This document shows positions 29,601 to 41,520 of a DNA stretch of 64,000 nucleotides, piece after piece (the first letter of the stretch is position 1; each line of letters starts with the position of its first letter). Both the position numbers and the translations under genes were made by a program. The DNA comes from Tragulus kanchil (lineage: Eukaryota; Chordata; Mammalia; Artiodactyla; Tragulidae), in assembly GCA_022376925.1 (NCBI GenBank), contig JAIOJX010000004.1:175675501-175739500 (forward strand), in the 5' to 3' direction. Under the pieces are notes generated by a model that saw nothing but the letters and a program-made list of their open reading frames with translations, made no database searches and was not told where the DNA came from.

Positions 29601-31239
29601 GCCGCCGCCGCCCTCCATTCAGGCAGGCAGCAAGGTCCCCAGGCGCCCGGGGCGGTCACCGAGTGGACACCCGGGAACCGGCTGTGAGGCAGGCGAGGTT
29701 CTGGGTCCTGCAGAGCTCTGGACACGCAGGGCCCTGGCCGACAGACAGAACCCACGGCCCGGGACGCGTGAGCCCGAGGGGAGGTGCGTCCAGAGCGGAT
29801 GGGCCCAGAGGTCCGGAACCCGCTGCCCCAGCCCGCATCTCAGCAATGATTGGTTGAGAAACGGGCATGTGGCCCGTCAGAGCCTGTCAGAGGCTTTCCT
29901 GGAACTTTGACCTAGAGGCTGTGGGGGAAGCTGGCTTGGCCTGTGTCCCTGAGCCTCGAAGGTGCTTTGTGAGATTTCTGGCCGCCCTCTTCCAGGACCA
30001 TGTCTGGGGTGAGGAGTCTCCAGGGAGGTCATTACATGGAGGCAGGGAGAGCTCAGGTGGAAGTGTGTATTCCTTCATGTGGGGCTCTGGATCCAGCTGT
30101 GCCTGAAACCGACCCCTACAGTTGTCAGTGACATACACAGACCTGTCCCCCTTTCTGCTCACACTCTCTTCTTGAGTTGATTTCTTCCTCTTACCACCAA
30201 AAGAGTCCTGCTGGATGGGAAAACCCCGGCAAGATTTTACAAAAGAGGTGACACTTTGAGTTGGGTTTTGAAGGATGAATAGGAGTTTGTACAGCAAAGA
30301 AGAGCACACAGCCGGAACAGTGGGGGTCAAAGACGCGGGAGCTGGCAACATGGCTGTCTGCCTCCGCCTTCCCGAGCAGGCAGGAATCACTAACGCGTTA
30401 GCAGTTTCATTAAGCCTCTCGCCAGCCTCCCGCCTCCCTCCCGGGCCTCCTCGGTAATTATTTTACTAGCCCTTACACTCGAAGCCCCTTAGCGAGCGCG
30501 TCGGGATTGGCCGAGGGGCCCCCGTCAGGCTGGGCTGTTGGGACTGGGCGCTGCAGGGCCACCACGCGCCCCACCACAGGCACCCCCTCTTCTGCATTGC
30601 CATGTAAGCTTTGTGTCCCCCTGAGGCTGCCGTGAAAATGCAGATATGCTGCCTGTCACGGGTGACGGTTAACCCGTTACTAGACGCCGGCACGTGGAGA
30701 CGCCGCCGCCGCCCTCCATTCAGGCAGGCAGCAAGGTCCCCAGGCGCCCGGGGCGGTCACCGAGTGGACACCCGGGAACCGGCTGTGAGGCAGGCGAGGT
30801 TCTGGGTCCTGCAGAGCTCTGGACACGCAGGGCCCTGGCCGACAGACAGAACCCACGGCCCGGGACGCGTGAGCCCGAGGGGAGGTGCGTCCAGAGCGGA
30901 TGGGCCCAGAGGTCCGGAACCCGCTGCCCCAGCCCGCATCTCAGCAATGATTGGTTGAGAAACGGGCATGTGGCCCGTCAGAGCCTGTCAGAGGCTTTCC
31001 TGGAACTTTGACCTAGAGGCTGTGGGGGAAGCTGGCTTGGCCTGTGTCCCTGAGCCTCGAAGGTGCTTTGTGAGATTTCTGGCCGCCCTCTTCCAGGACC
31101 ATGTCTGGGGTGAGGAGTCTCCAGGGAGGTCATTACATGGAGGCAGGGAGAGCTCAGGTGGAAGTGTGTATTCCTTCATGTGGGGCTCTGGATCCAGCTG
31201 TGCCTGAAACCGACCCCTACAGTTGTCAGTGACATACAC

Positions 31240-31760
31240 AGACCTGTCCCCCTTTCTGCTCACACTCTCTTCTTGAGTTGATTTCTTCCTCTTACCACCA
31301 AAAGAGTCCTGCTGGATGGGAAAACCCCGGCAAGATTTTACAAAAGAGGTGACACTTTGAGTTGGGTTTTGAAGGATGAATAGGAGTTTGTACAGCAAAG
31401 AAGAGCACACAGCCGGAACAGTGGGGGTCAAAGACGTGGAAATGTGAACGCGCAGGGTGTGGGGGACACCAAGTACTGCCTGTGGCACTAGGGCTTGTGA
31501 GCACAAAGGACGGGAAGGAGAAGGAGGTGAGGGATGGAAGCTGATGCCAGGCTATGAATGCCAGGGTGAGGAGGGGTATAGACTGAAGGCGTTGAGAACT
31601 GTGGGAGGGACAGGCAGGAGCAGGAGGCACGGGCTCGGGCAGGTCGGAGAAGGTGCCGTGGAGAGGATGAGGAAGCCTGCCGGCAGAGAGGGGGCAGCGA
31701 GGGCATCCTGGCACAGTGTGCGTCTAGGAGTCCGAGTGTGTGGGGGGAGCCCCAGAGCCA
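31240..31760. repeat. Ancient interspersed repeat (its first part also at 30140-30333)
   Basis: Text such as ggtgacactttgagttgggt, tttgaaggatgaataggagt and aagctgatgccaggctatga belongs to the same old unnamed element type as 6-7.5 kb. Diverged and non-coding. Confidence 0.45.
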
Positions 31761-33239
31761 CGGCTGGAGGAGCAGGCAGAGGTCCGCTCACGGGGGAACA
31801 CGGGGCTGCAGCATCCGGAGGGTCCCAGGAGCCCAAGGGGGTTAGGTCCAGCTGCCCCGTGGAGACTGGCCGTTCGTGGGCTCATTCCCCGAGCAGGTAC
31901 ACGGAGCGCTGACTGTGTGCCAGGCTCAGAGACCCAGGGAGTGGCCCTGCAGACGCAGCCGCAGGGCCGGGCCGCTCCCAGGCTGCCGGGAGGCAGGCAG
32001 TGAGCTGCAAGGCAGGTGCGTGAGACTGAAAGAGTCCAGCGCTGGTGATTGGAGTGCGGGTACCGCTGGCCAGGTGCTCTGGGGGAGGCTTCTCTGAGCA
32101 GAGACGTTTGAGCTTGGGCCTCAAGGCCGAGGAGGACCAGCCGTGGCGAGGCCCGGTGGAAGAGCGTCCCAGGCAGAGGCAGGTATGAAGGTCCTGGGGC
32201 AGGCCTGAGCATGGCCTTTCACGGAACAGAAAGGTAGGGGCAGGGGCTCTGTTCTCCCTGGGATAGGGATCGTTAGCAGGTCTCAAGAGCAGGGCTGGAG
32301 GCAGAGACAAAGGGAGGCGTGAGATGGCAGCGGGGCTGCAGCTGAGAGAGTCCCTGTGGTCTGAGGAGGTGGGTGAGAGGAGGCCAGGGAGGGCACCAGG
32401 CTCTGGCCTGAATGCCTGGGCCGGGGAGCGCAGGTTTGCGGAGGTGAGAAGCCTGGAGGAGGCTAAGCTGGGGACCGTCCAGGTGAAGGGATCCAGGGGC
32501 AGCGGAAGCTGACGCTGTCCAGGGGAGGGGCGGTGGGCGCCAAGGCCGGGCCCGGGCCTGGAGAGCGGGAGGATGTCCAGAGCGGTTTTTCCCACCTGGC
32601 AGCCCCAGCCGCGCCAGGGTGTGCCAGCTGGTGCCAGCCTGGGATGCGAGAGCCGTTTGCTGCCCTGAACACCACCAGTTCTTGCCGCCCCCAGCTGCCC
32701 AGCCCCCGTCGTCCCTGGCCGGAGCCCGTGGGTGACGTGGCCTGCTGTCCATCCGTGGCCATGCCACCCTATGCGGTGGGCGCTCCTCCAGGCGGCTCTG
32801 GCCCTTGGCGCCAGCCGGTCTGCTCCTCTGGAGGCGGCCGTGGTCATGGGGCCAAGGTCGCGGGCTGCAGCCTGCTTGGGGGCGCTGGCTCCCTGACCTG
32901 CAGGTGGGCACCAGGGATGTGCTCCTCGGACCTGTGGGCTACGGGGTTGGGCTGGCCCAGGCAGGACTGGAAACGGACCTGGGTGCTGGGAGAACTCTGC
33001 CCCAGGGCTGGAGCCCTGCCAAGAGCCCCCTGTCCCCCTCCGGGACCCTGCTGTCCGCCCCGTCTCACACTGTGCTCCTCTCTCACTCAGGGCAGAGCTT
33101 AGAGAGTCCCAGAGCCTGGTCTTTGTTGCTGTCGGGCGCTTGCCTCTACCGGGCCCTCTGTCTGGGACACGTCCCTGTCCCCTCCGCCCCCGTCTGGCGG
33201 GACATGCCCCTACTGTGTTCTCACAGCCCCTGGGCTTTG
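31761..33239. other. No gene seen; probable old repeat debris
   Basis: A phrase at 31900-32260 (gctgactgtgtgccaggctc, cccaggcagaggcaggtatg, aacagaaaggtaggggc) fits the same ancient repeat. The rest is GC-rich unique DNA. A 456-codon frame on the minus strand (31882-33252) has no domain, is rich in Pro/Ala/Arg/Gly as expected from GC-rich noise, and overlaps other long frames. Confidence 0.45.
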
Positions 33240-33620
33240 CCCTCTGCAACATTTATCCAGTGAAGGTATTCACTTCATAAGGACACGGAGGCCCTGCTGT
33301 GCACAGAGGGCGGTGCCGGGGGCGAGGCATGGGCCACGGTGCGCCTGCGAATGAAACAGACCTGGCCTCCACCTTCACAATACGGCAGGAGAGACGGTCA
33401 CCTAGAAAACAAGCCAAGACATGTCTGGCGCCGGGCTGCGGGCAGAGCTAGAAGAGCCGAGGGATGCTGGCGAGAGGGAGCGGGGGTCTAATGGAGCCAG
33501 AGTAATCAGCGAGGCTTTTAGCCGAGGCCTGAGGGCAGAGAGGTGGCCGGCTGCAGGAGGTGCAGGTGGAGGCCTCCCAGGTGGGGCTGTCTGCTTTCTT
33601 GTGTGTCTCTTCCTCTGCAT
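33240..33620. repeat. Ancient interspersed repeat
   Basis: tatccagtgaaggtattcac, atgaaacagacctggcctcc, gaaaacaagccaagacatgt and gtctaatggagccagagtaa follow the order of the old mammalian element seen elsewhere. Confidence 0.4.
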
Positions 33621-35589
33621 GGGAGCCCGCACAGAGCTGGGGTCTTGACTAGGGCTAAGCTGGGGGTCCCTGGGGCAGGGGTGGTCTACAGACCCCCGGG
33701 CCCAGATCCCAGGAACATAGGCAGAAGCCAAAGGCAGGTTCGGCTGTGGGCCTGGGACTGAGCAGTGGGGCTCTGCACCCAGCCAGGGCCTGAGCCCACG
33801 CCCAGGGTGGGTCCTGAGTCCTGTGGACTAGTGCACGTGAGGGGCTGACCGCCGCTCAGCAGCCTGCCAGCCTGGGGCTGCAGCCTGCTCTCCTTCGAGG
33901 CTGTGAGGCCCGCGTCCTGCCGTCGCTGAAGGTGAGCCTCCGTGTGCCCACCTGTGGCGTGGGCACGCCAGTGCCTCCCTCGTGAGGCTGCTCAAGAGGA
34001 GCGAGTCAGAGAGCTCTTAGTGCAGGGCCTAGCGCGGGACAGGCTCTGGGCTGTTGCCTTGACCACCAGGCCACCCTGGGCCCGTGCTGAGTGAGTCACG
34101 AAGCTGCTGGTAACAGAAGAGTGGCTGCTCCGATGGTGTTTGTCGCTGGACTGCCTGACCGAGCGAAGTAGCCGTGAGCGAGCGGGGAAGGCTGGGCGCA
34201 GACCTCACTGGCGTCCCCTCTGGGAGTCTGGGCCGTGCCTGGTGGGCTGGCCCCTGGGAGCCTCGCCATCTGGGATGGTGCCGGGACCCCACACCTCTTC
34301 CAGCCTCGGTTTCCATCTCTGAACAGTGGAGCTGGAAGTGATCCTGAACCCCGTGACCAGTCCCGAGGTGTGGACGGACTCCTGAGAAAATGATACGAAA
34401 AGGGCCCTGAGGATCGCTGAGCCCACGGGAGAGTTGGCAAGGATACTGTCGGATTTCCCGAGGCTGCCTGAGGTCTCTGGGGGGCCTGTGAGATGTTCCC
34501 ACTCCAGACAGGGAGCCCGGCGCCCCCCGACCTCCAGAGGCCCCTCCGGGGTCCAGGTGTTACCCCGAATCAGCTTCACGCAGGGCCTCCCAGAGCCCAC
34601 TCCCACGGGAGTCTGTGCTGAGCTCCGGCTCCCTGTCCCTCCGCCGGGGCTCCCACGGTCCCTGTGCCTGCCGCCCTGCGTCCCCGGGGCCCTGGGGGAG
34701 CCCCCGTGCTGGCCTGGCGCTTCTGCTGAGGGGAGGCCCTGTACGTGCCGGGCACATAGTTGGCGCTCAGAGGGGCCCACGGCGCGCCTGTGAGGGCGAG
34801 GACCTGGAGGCCCGGGCGTGGCCTCGGTCCTGGTGCCGACCCCCGTGCGTGGCCTTGGGCACCAGGCCGCTGGCGCAGTGGCCGCCGCGCAGAGCTGGGA
34901 GAGACACCTGAGCACAGTGCGTGCCGCCCTCTGAGTGTGCGCAGGCTTGTGACCGGGAGCAGAGGGGCTCACGGCAGCCCGGGTGTGGGGGGCTTACTCT
35001 TGTTCCCCTGCAGCCCTGCGCCCGAGGGAGGCCCTGGGCCCTAGCAGATGGGGAAACGGAGGCCCTCAGAGGGCGGAGGTGTGGAGCAGCCAGAGGCGTT
35101 GCTGCTTGGGTGTGCCCTGTGGCTGCCGGCCAAGCTCGTGCAGGGCAGGGATACCCCCGACCCCCTGAGCTCTCTGGACAGCGAGGCCGATCCTGCTCCC
35201 GCCCCTGCTTTGCAGATGCAGAGACAGACGAGAGAGGCAAGCATCAGGGCCAGGATGTGTTCTTCACTTTGTTTCTGGAGACATACCTTCGTTCAGGAAT
35301 GTGTGCAGAGCCTCAGTGTTCAGCATACACGTGTAGCCGTGTGCCCCCATCCAGGCCCAGAACGGGAACCTTCCCAGCACCCCTGTCGGTCGTCGCCCAG
35401 GGGCCCCCGACAGCGGCCCGCCTGGCGGTAATGGTGGGGACTGGCTTTGTCCAGCCCTGCGCTTCTCGTAAACAGAACCTCATGGGGTGCCCGCTCCACG
35501 TCTGCCTCCTAGGCCAGGTGTGACACCTGGGGGAACCGCCCGTGCTGTCGATCTGGACGAAGGTTGGCACGCAGGGATGGCGCCCTCAC
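33621..35589. other. No gene seen; MIR traces
   Basis: GC-rich DNA with weak MIR phrases: sense at about 33940-34040 (gtgtgcccacctgtggcgtg, gagagctcttagtgcagggc) and 34300-34350 (cagcctcggtttccatctct), antisense at about 35035-35075 (gcagatggggaaacggaggc). Long frames on both strands (for example 255 codons on the minus strand at 34205-34972) have no domain. Confidence 0.4.
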
Positions 35590-36190
35590 GCTGCCTCTGC
35601 CCACGCACCCAGGGATCACACCTGCTCGCCACCCTCTAGTGGCTCACGACGCCCTTGGCAGAAAGACCCGGGTCCTCCCAGAGCCGGCTCACGGCGGCTT
35701 CCACTCCTGCCGCGGCCTTCCGGCCTCGTCGATGGGTGGGCCTGTCGTCCTCAGAACCCTACCGCCCTTCCTAGCTCAGGGCCTTTTCACATGCTGTTCC
35801 TTCGTCCAGTGTGCCCTCAGCTTCCTTCCGGCCTCCCCAGGAGCGTCCCCTCCTCCAGCTTGCCTGCCTGGATTTCCCCTGAGCAGACGGGCCCTCCTGC
35901 TGGATGTCGTGAGGCTAGTTCTCGCATTTTCTTCCCGGCCCGTGCTGTGTGTAATGAATTGTCTGTTAAGCATTGGCGTCCCCCACTAGACAGTCAAGTC
36001 CGGGCAGCAGGGGTGGTGTCTGTTGGGTTCACGGCCGCGTCCCTGGCACTGTTCATTGATTCATCCGCCCATCTTTCTCGTCATCTGTTCATTCAGGAAA
36101 CGTGGAGCGCCTGCCCGGCTGCAGCCCCGTCGCGAGGATTTGTTGAATGAGTGAATGGATTGATGAATGAATGAATGAATGAATGAAGCC
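35590..36190 (+). repeat. L2 LINE 3' end with (GAAT)n tail
   Basis: Sense L2 order: caggtgtgacacctgg-type lead-in, ctagctcagggccttttcac, atgctgttccttcgtccagt, ctagacagtcaagtccgggc, ggtggtgtctgttgggttca, gtccctggcactgttcattg, then gatttgttgaatgagtgaat and a GAAT run at 36161-36187. This is the classic 3' end of L2. Confidence 0.8.
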
Positions 36191-36894
36191 CATACTCTTT
36201 TTATGACATTCCGCTCTCTCTGTTCTTGCCTCTCTGGGCCTCATTTTTTTCCACAGTTGCCAAATGAAGGCACCAGCCCCGCACCTTCCAGCCAAGCGCT
36301 GATTTTGAGGCTGTGGGGCAGATGGGCTGGTTTGGGTCGAGCCAAGCCAAGCGGGGCGGTGAGTGCAGGCTGCAGGGCAGCTCCTGCCCCGGACAGCAGT
36401 GCCTGCTCCCGCGCCTGGCCGGCTGCTTACCACACCTGCGTCACCAGTGCCCCGACGTCCCGGCTGGGGTGCAGGACTGCAGGCTCAGGTCTGTCGAGGG
36501 GCTTGCCAAGGCCAGGAAGCCTCCCCAGGCTGAGCTCCAGCGTGGCTGGCTGGGCCTGGAGAGGAGGGAGAATGGAGGCGTGCCCAGGTGTGGGGCAGTG
36601 GGTGCCGGTGCAGGGCGTGAGCCTGGCTGCACTCTGAACAGCCGGGTGCCCTTCCCTTGTGCGCGCAGGTTCCCCGGCTACAGAGAAAATGGGGGCAGCA
36701 CGATCGTCACACACCAGTGGGGCCTCGGAGGATCTAAGGTCTTGGGGAGCACAGGGCAGGTCTCTGTGAGGCCAGCCTCCTCCAGGGCCCCGCTGGACCG
36801 GCCTCGGCGGGGAGCCGGGCGGGAGACGCGCAGCGCGCGTGGCAGCTTGGCGCCTCGGCAGCTCGGCAGCCGGGCGGGCGGTGTCCTGGGGCCG
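36191..36894. other. No gene seen
   Basis: GC-rich unique DNA. A T-run and some MIR-like fragments near 36240 (ctctgggcctcatttttttc) are the only recognisable traces. Confidence 0.4.
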
Positions 36895-37060
36895 GGTTTG
36901 ATTAGTTCAGGTTGACAGTCGCGCTCCGCGGCGCTGCCAGGGGGGGAGCCCGTGATTACCCTAATGAAGCTTGAACGCAGTTTGTCATCCAAACAGCTGG
37001 TTCGGAGCCGCGCTGCTGCCAGCTGCCCAACTCAGCCGTGCAAATGCACGCCCCGCGCCG
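36895..37060. promoter_or_regulatory. Candidate conserved non-coding element
   Basis: Clustered factor-like words: tttgattagttcaggttgac followed by agtcgc (TGACAG, MEIS/TGIF type, spans the join), ccgtgattaccctaatgaag, gtttgtcatccaaacagctg (E-box CAGCTG) and gccgtgcaaatgcac (octamer-like). The AT-richer block is bounded by GC-rich DNA. No repeat text. Confidence 0.4.
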
Positions 37061-37420
37061 CCGAGCCGCGAGCGGCCCTGCCGCGGGGTGGCCGGGAGAG
37101 GAAGCCACGGCCCTGGTGGGCACTGGCGCTGTCCCGGGGAGTGGGTGGGCTGCCCGGGGGTAGGGGGCTGCCAGAGCCCTGGACAGGAAGCAGAGCCGTG
37201 GCTCAGGCTGCTTCAGAAGGCAGCCCCCGTCCCCGTCTGCAAAGCGGGTGCTCCTTAAGTCTTTAAGTGTCAAGAGTTCAGGCCAGCGAGTCACCTGCGG
37301 GAATTCTTCTCAGACCCTGAAGACTGAGTCAGAGACCTCGACGGGCACCGCAGCCCGCAGGTGAGGCCCCGTCATCCCGATGACCCAGTGTGGTCACTGG
37401 CGGCCTCGCTGGTGGTCACT
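37061..37420. other. No gene seen
   Basis: GC-rich sequence with nothing recognised. Confidence 0.4.
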
Positions 37421-37424
37421 GTGT

Positions 37425-37735
37425 TTCCTTCGTTCATTCATCGAATACTGATGAGAAACACTCATGGCAGTGGGCAGGCCAGTCACCGTCCTGCCTTCAC
37501 AGCGTTTGCACTGCAGTGGGAGAGACTCATGGGACCTGGACCTCATCTGGGGAGCCAGGGCGGACTTCCTGGAGGAGGTGGCAATCGGACCCAGACCAAC
37601 TGAGGAGAGAGCAGCACAGGGAATGTGTCCCAGACAGGTGGAACAGCATGCGCAGAGGCCCTGAGGTGGATGGGAGAAAATATGGGGCTGGGGAGGACTG
37701 TGGATCATCCGAAACAGGCTGAAGGCGTCAGTGCT
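37425..37735. repeat. Ancient interspersed repeat
   Basis: ttcattcatcgaatactgat, gtcaccgtcctgccttcaca, acttcctggaggaggtggca, aacagcatgcgcagaggccc and tgaggtggatgggagaaaat match the general order of the same old element. Confidence 0.5.
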
Positions 37736-37784
37736 TCCTGGGGAAATGGCGCAGCGCATGCCCAGTGCCGGGAAAGTTCACCTC

Positions 37785-37870
37785 TCATTTAACCGTTCTG
37801 ACAGCGTTGGAAGGAAGGATCGTGGGCCTGCATTACAGATAGGGACGCTGAGGCCCGCAGCATGGGGGTG
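37785..37870 (-). repeat. MIR fragment
   Basis: Antisense core: gcctgcattacagataggga, cgctgaggcccgcagc. Confidence 0.55.
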
Positions 37871-39124
37871 TGGCACCCTGGAGGCCTCTGCAGCCTCAGG
37901 TCTGCCTGGGGGTGCCCTGAGAGGCCTCAGGCCAAGATCTGTCAGCTCAGCGTGGGTTCGCGTCCACATGGGACCTAGATGACCTGTGCTGGGGCCCGGG
38001 GCCCTGTCCGGGACTCAAGCGCTTGCACGGCCCAGGCGGGCGGGCAGCCTGGGGCCTCCGCTGAATGGCAGGTGGGTCTCCGGGTCCTCTGGGTCAGGGT
38101 CTGCATTTGAACCTAGTGACTCCTGAGCCCACACTGTGTCTCCCGCCCGTGGAGCTGTTTCCAGGCGGCTTCAGGCTACTCTTGCTTGGATCAGAGGAGT
38201 GTCTGGGGGAGGGGGCCAGCCCTTGCTGCTTCCCAGTTTTCTCTGCCGTATCAACAGCCAGGCCCGTCCCTGCCCTCCTGCCTCTCTGCAGTGGCCTCCA
38301 GGGAGTCTGCTGTGGCCATCCTAGCCCCATCCTGTCCCTGGCTCCCTGCCGCCGCCACACGAAGCCACGTCCGGGCCCAGCGTTAACAGCCTCCCGGCCT
38401 CCTCCCCGCACCCCTCTCCTTCCTATGCCCCCTATGACGCAGCCTCTTCCTCCTGGAGAGGGGCCCGTGGGGCCCTGGGTCCTGCGTGGCCGCTCTCTGA
38501 GCCGGCGTGGGCCAGACGCACAGGTGCTCAGCCCCGGCGCTGGGCAGATGGGAGCAACAGAAGAACTGGGATGGGGGCCGGGGTCTGGCCTCACCGCAGG
38601 GAGGGAGGAATTCCCACGGCTCCGCTCGCCCCTTATCGCTGCTGCGCGGTGTCTCTGCCGCCGTGGCTGCCGCCGGCTGGGGAGGTGGTGGCTCTGGAGG
38701 AGGGCCGGTTTATCAGATCGCCGCCTCTCAGCCCTGGGAGACGCGGCGAGGCTCCTGCCCCGGCTCAGAGAGGGAGGTGAGGGTGCCACAGCGGGCACGT
38801 GGCGTGAGCCTGGCGTGGCGGAGGCCGGAGGGTGCAGGCGTGGGTGGAGCGGGCCCCAGCTCGGCCCGGGCCACACGCACGCGCTGCAGGCATCTGGGGC
38901 CGCGCGGACGGTGGGCAGGGAGGTGCGGGCTGCGCTCCAGCCTGGGCGCGGACCGACAGAGAGCACTGGCGCACTTGGGATGCCTCGTCTCCCGGCCGGC
39001 GCTTCTTTTCCTTCCCCTGCCCGGTGTGCCCTTCTCTGGCCAAGGCCCTGGTCAGGCACTTCCTCCAGGCTTGGGATCAGGCAGCAGTGAATATGAGTTC
39101 CGTGAGAATGAACACTGATGTTCC
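37871..39124. other. No gene seen (GC-rich)
   Basis: Overlapping long frames (341 codons + and 397 codons -) occupy the same bases, which both cannot be real. Neither shows a domain. A block at 38600-38770 has two GATA-type words (cccttatcgctgctg, ggtttatcagatcg) and may be regulatory, but that is weak. Confidence 0.4.
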
Positions 39125-39335
39125 CAAAGGTGTATAAGGCCCTTGCCATGTGCTGGGCCCACATGAAACATTTCACGTATACCGTCCCCTTGACCCCAGC
39201 CCACAGGCAGCTAAGAGAGTATTGTCCTTCTCCCCATGCAGGAGGAAACTGAGGCCCAGAGAGGTTAAGTGACTCGCCCAGGATCACACAGCCAGAGAAG
39301 GGAGTGAGCTGAGTTTGATCCTGGGCAGTCTGAAG
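39125..39335 (-). repeat. MIR SINE, well preserved
   Basis: Antisense MIR: ccttgccatgtgctgggccc, catttcacgtataccgtccc, ggaggaaactgaggcccaga, gaggttaagtgactcgccca, ggatcacacagccagagaag, gagtttgatcctgggcag. Confidence 0.88.
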
Positions 39336-39510
39336 CTAAGGATGGGGCAGTCTGAAGCAGAAGACAGGGGGTAGGAAAGGCGGCTGGACAGGTGACCAGG
39401 AGGGACTGTGGAGTGGGCCCTGTGCTTGAGAACGGGCCTGAGCCCGGTGGGTTGAGCGCTTCTGGGGTCTTGGGGCTGAGTGGCCTCCACGTGCACTCCA
39501 TGTGTCGCTG

Positions 39511-40099
39511 GGGGCCCAGCGTTATGATGGAGGAGATAGGCATTCAATGAGTAGAAGCAGGAACCTGTGGGTCTCGCTGAGGGAAATCCTGTGCAAGGAC
39601 CAGACCTCAGGGCCATCCAGCACCTGGATCCTGAAGGCCTCCTCACTGTTCTGCTGCAGGGACCCCATCTGAGACACCTCCTAGGGAGCCCAGGGCTCCG
39701 GGATACCTGCCCCCGCAGGATACCCTGGCCATTTGCCGAGAATCAGGTCCTGGAGACCTGGGTGGTAGGGACCGGTGGGCAGGACAGGCAGAGATGCAGT
39801 CTTCCTGCCAAGGGAGCAGCTCACAGCCTTGCCAGATCCGGTCTGGGGGTGGGGATGTGTCGGGGGAGGATATATTAGTTCACCTAAGAGAAGGTGGAGG
39901 CTGACCCAGCGACAGTAATGGCAGACTGGTTGCTCACAGATACGAGAATAACACTGCAGTGGAGACAAGGACTTCAAAGACTGTGGGTAACCAGGGAGGC
40001 CTCCTGAAGGAGGGGGCCCAGCGTTATGATGGAGGAGATAGGCATTCAATGAGTAGAAGCAGGAACCTGTGGGTCTCGCTGAGGGAAATCCTGTGCAAA
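39511..40099. repeat. Short direct repeat, 87 bp at spacing 502
   Basis: 39511-39597 (ggggcccagcgttatgatgg through aatcctgtgcaa) recurs at 40013-40099 without differences noticed. The sequence between is not repeated. After the repeat the two sites diverge at once (ggaccagacc versus aggccctgtgg). Either a short member of the assembly-duplication series or a real local duplication. Confidence 0.9.
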
Positions 40100-40178
40100 G
40101 GCCCTGTGGTCGGGAGCACCATACTGCCAAGGATGTAAAAGGCTGCCTGTGTGGTTGAAGCAAGATCTGGGGACGAGG

Positions 40179-40358
40179 GGAATTCCCTGGTGGCCCAGAT
40201 TCACTGCTCAAGAAAGGGGACCCAGGTTCCATCCCCGGTCGGGGAACGAGATCCCGCCTGCTGCAACCAGAGGTCTGCGTGCCGCCACTAAAGACCCCAC
40301 ATGCTACACCTCAGACCTGGTGCAACCAAATAAATAATAAAAATATTAAAAATAGAAT
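40179..40358 (+). repeat. CHR-type SINE
   Basis: Sense CHR: ggaattccctggtggcccag, ttcactgctcaagaaagggg, cccaggttccatccccggtc, atcccgcctgctgcaaccag, ending in aataaataataaaaat. Confidence 0.9.
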
Positions 40359-40489
40359 AAGTTGGGAAGCTTAGAAAACAGAGGTTCTGGGGGCAGGGAC
40401 GTGGCACCTTATGAAGCAGGACCCCCAGGGGTGCTTGAGGCTTGGGAGTGATCAAATCAGATGTTACATGCGCTGTGTTAGTGTCTAGA

Positions 40490-40660
40490 TCCAGAGTCCT
40501 CATCGCCCCAAATCTAGGCCTCTCAGGGCTCCCAACCCAGCCCCGCCACTTCCTCTGCATGTCCTCTAGGGTAAGGAAGGTACCTCTGTTTCCCCATCTA
40601 TAAAATGGGCTTGCAGCCGCTGTCAAAGCCTGGGTGTGAGGACGCAGTGTGGGAACAGAT
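40490..40660 (+). repeat. MIR SINE relic
   Basis: Sense MIR: tccagagtcctcatcgcccc, ccgccacttcctctgcatgt, ctctgtttccccatctataa, aatgggcttgcag, gtgaggacgcagtg. Confidence 0.7.
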
Positions 40661-41264
40661 GTGAGGTACCACCCCCTGGCCTTCGTCCTGAAGGTCCTCC
40701 CTAGGAAATGAGAGAGCCCTCCTCCCTCCCTTGTCTCCCAGGCCTCCCACTCGCCCTCTGAAGGGTGCTGGGGAGGCCTGTGCCCCCCACTTGTGGCTTC
40801 CGTCTCACAGATTGGGAACGAGTAAGTTCATGGCCAAGGTCAGAGGTTCCCTCCCTCGAGCAGAGTCTTCCAAGGACCTTGGCAGGTGCCCACCGCTCCC
40901 CACGTCTGAACCTTTAGCACGAGGTGTCTCCATGCCTGGAGAGGGTGTCAGGAGAGGCTGCGTCCGGCGGTGTTCTCACTGTGCCCCCGCACCCCCACCG
41001 TGGCCCCACTGCCCCGGTGCCAGCCTTGCCGGCAGATGCGGGGTGAACCCCGGCTTGGCTCTGCTGCCGCTCTGTGGCTCCGCCGCTCGCCTCTCAGCTG
41101 CGACCGTGCCTCTCGCCGCCTGCATCTGGCACACGGCGGTCATTTAACGCCCGCTCATTTCCTTCCCCTTCCTGACCTGAGGCCCTGGGAATCTGTTCCA
41201 GGCTGTAAGGAAAGACATGCACTTTCCAGACGGACTGAATGGCTGAGTGGCCGCTCGTGGATGG
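40661..41264. other. No gene seen
   Basis: GC-rich unique DNA with overlapping frames of about 100-138 codons and no domain. Confidence 0.4.
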
Positions 41265-41520
41265 AGCGGGGCCGGCTGTGCCCAGAGCTGCAGTTCTGGG
41301 AGCCCCTGGCTGTGTGACATTGGGCAAGTCGTGTGCCTTCTCTGGGTTCCTACGTAGAAGGTGAGCGAGACTGAGGAGGTCTGGTAGCGCCATCCGAGTG
41401 GGGCAGTGGGGCCGCTCTCTGCCATCTTAAAAGCTTGGTCCCAACCACAGAGGTGCTCTTACAGATGGGGAAATTGAGGCCCAGAGAGGTGAAGGGCAGA
41501 CCTGAGGAAGCCCCGCTGGG
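41265..41520. repeat. Two MIR fragments (+ then -)
   Basis: 41265-41370 is sense (tggctgtgtgacattgggca, agtcgtgtgccttctctggg). 41455-41520 is antisense (cttacagatggggaaattga, ggcccagagaggtgaagggc). They face each other across about 85 bp. Confidence 0.65.

Larger units (their letters stand above)
29232..31434. repeat. Tandem duplication 9, unit about 1102 bp x2
   Basis: 29232-30333 is repeated from 30334 (cgcgggagctggcaacatgg at both starts), offset 1102 then 1101. Differences are confined to the first 250 bases of copy 2: a C-run loss, ttttcccagcccttcc versus ttttactagcccttac, ccgccagg versus ccgtcagg, caccccgcccccc versus caccacgcgcccc. The rest matches. Confidence 0.95.

Noticed and set aside
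31882..33252. 456-codon open frame on the minus strand
   Set aside because: Rich in Pro, Ala, Arg and Gly as expected from GC-rich noise. It overlaps several other long frames and has no recognisable domain, splice signals or conserved motif.
38065..39287. 341-codon (+) and 397-codon (-) frames over the same bases
   Set aside because: They overlap on opposite strands and neither has a domain. The region simply lacks stop codons because it is GC-rich.
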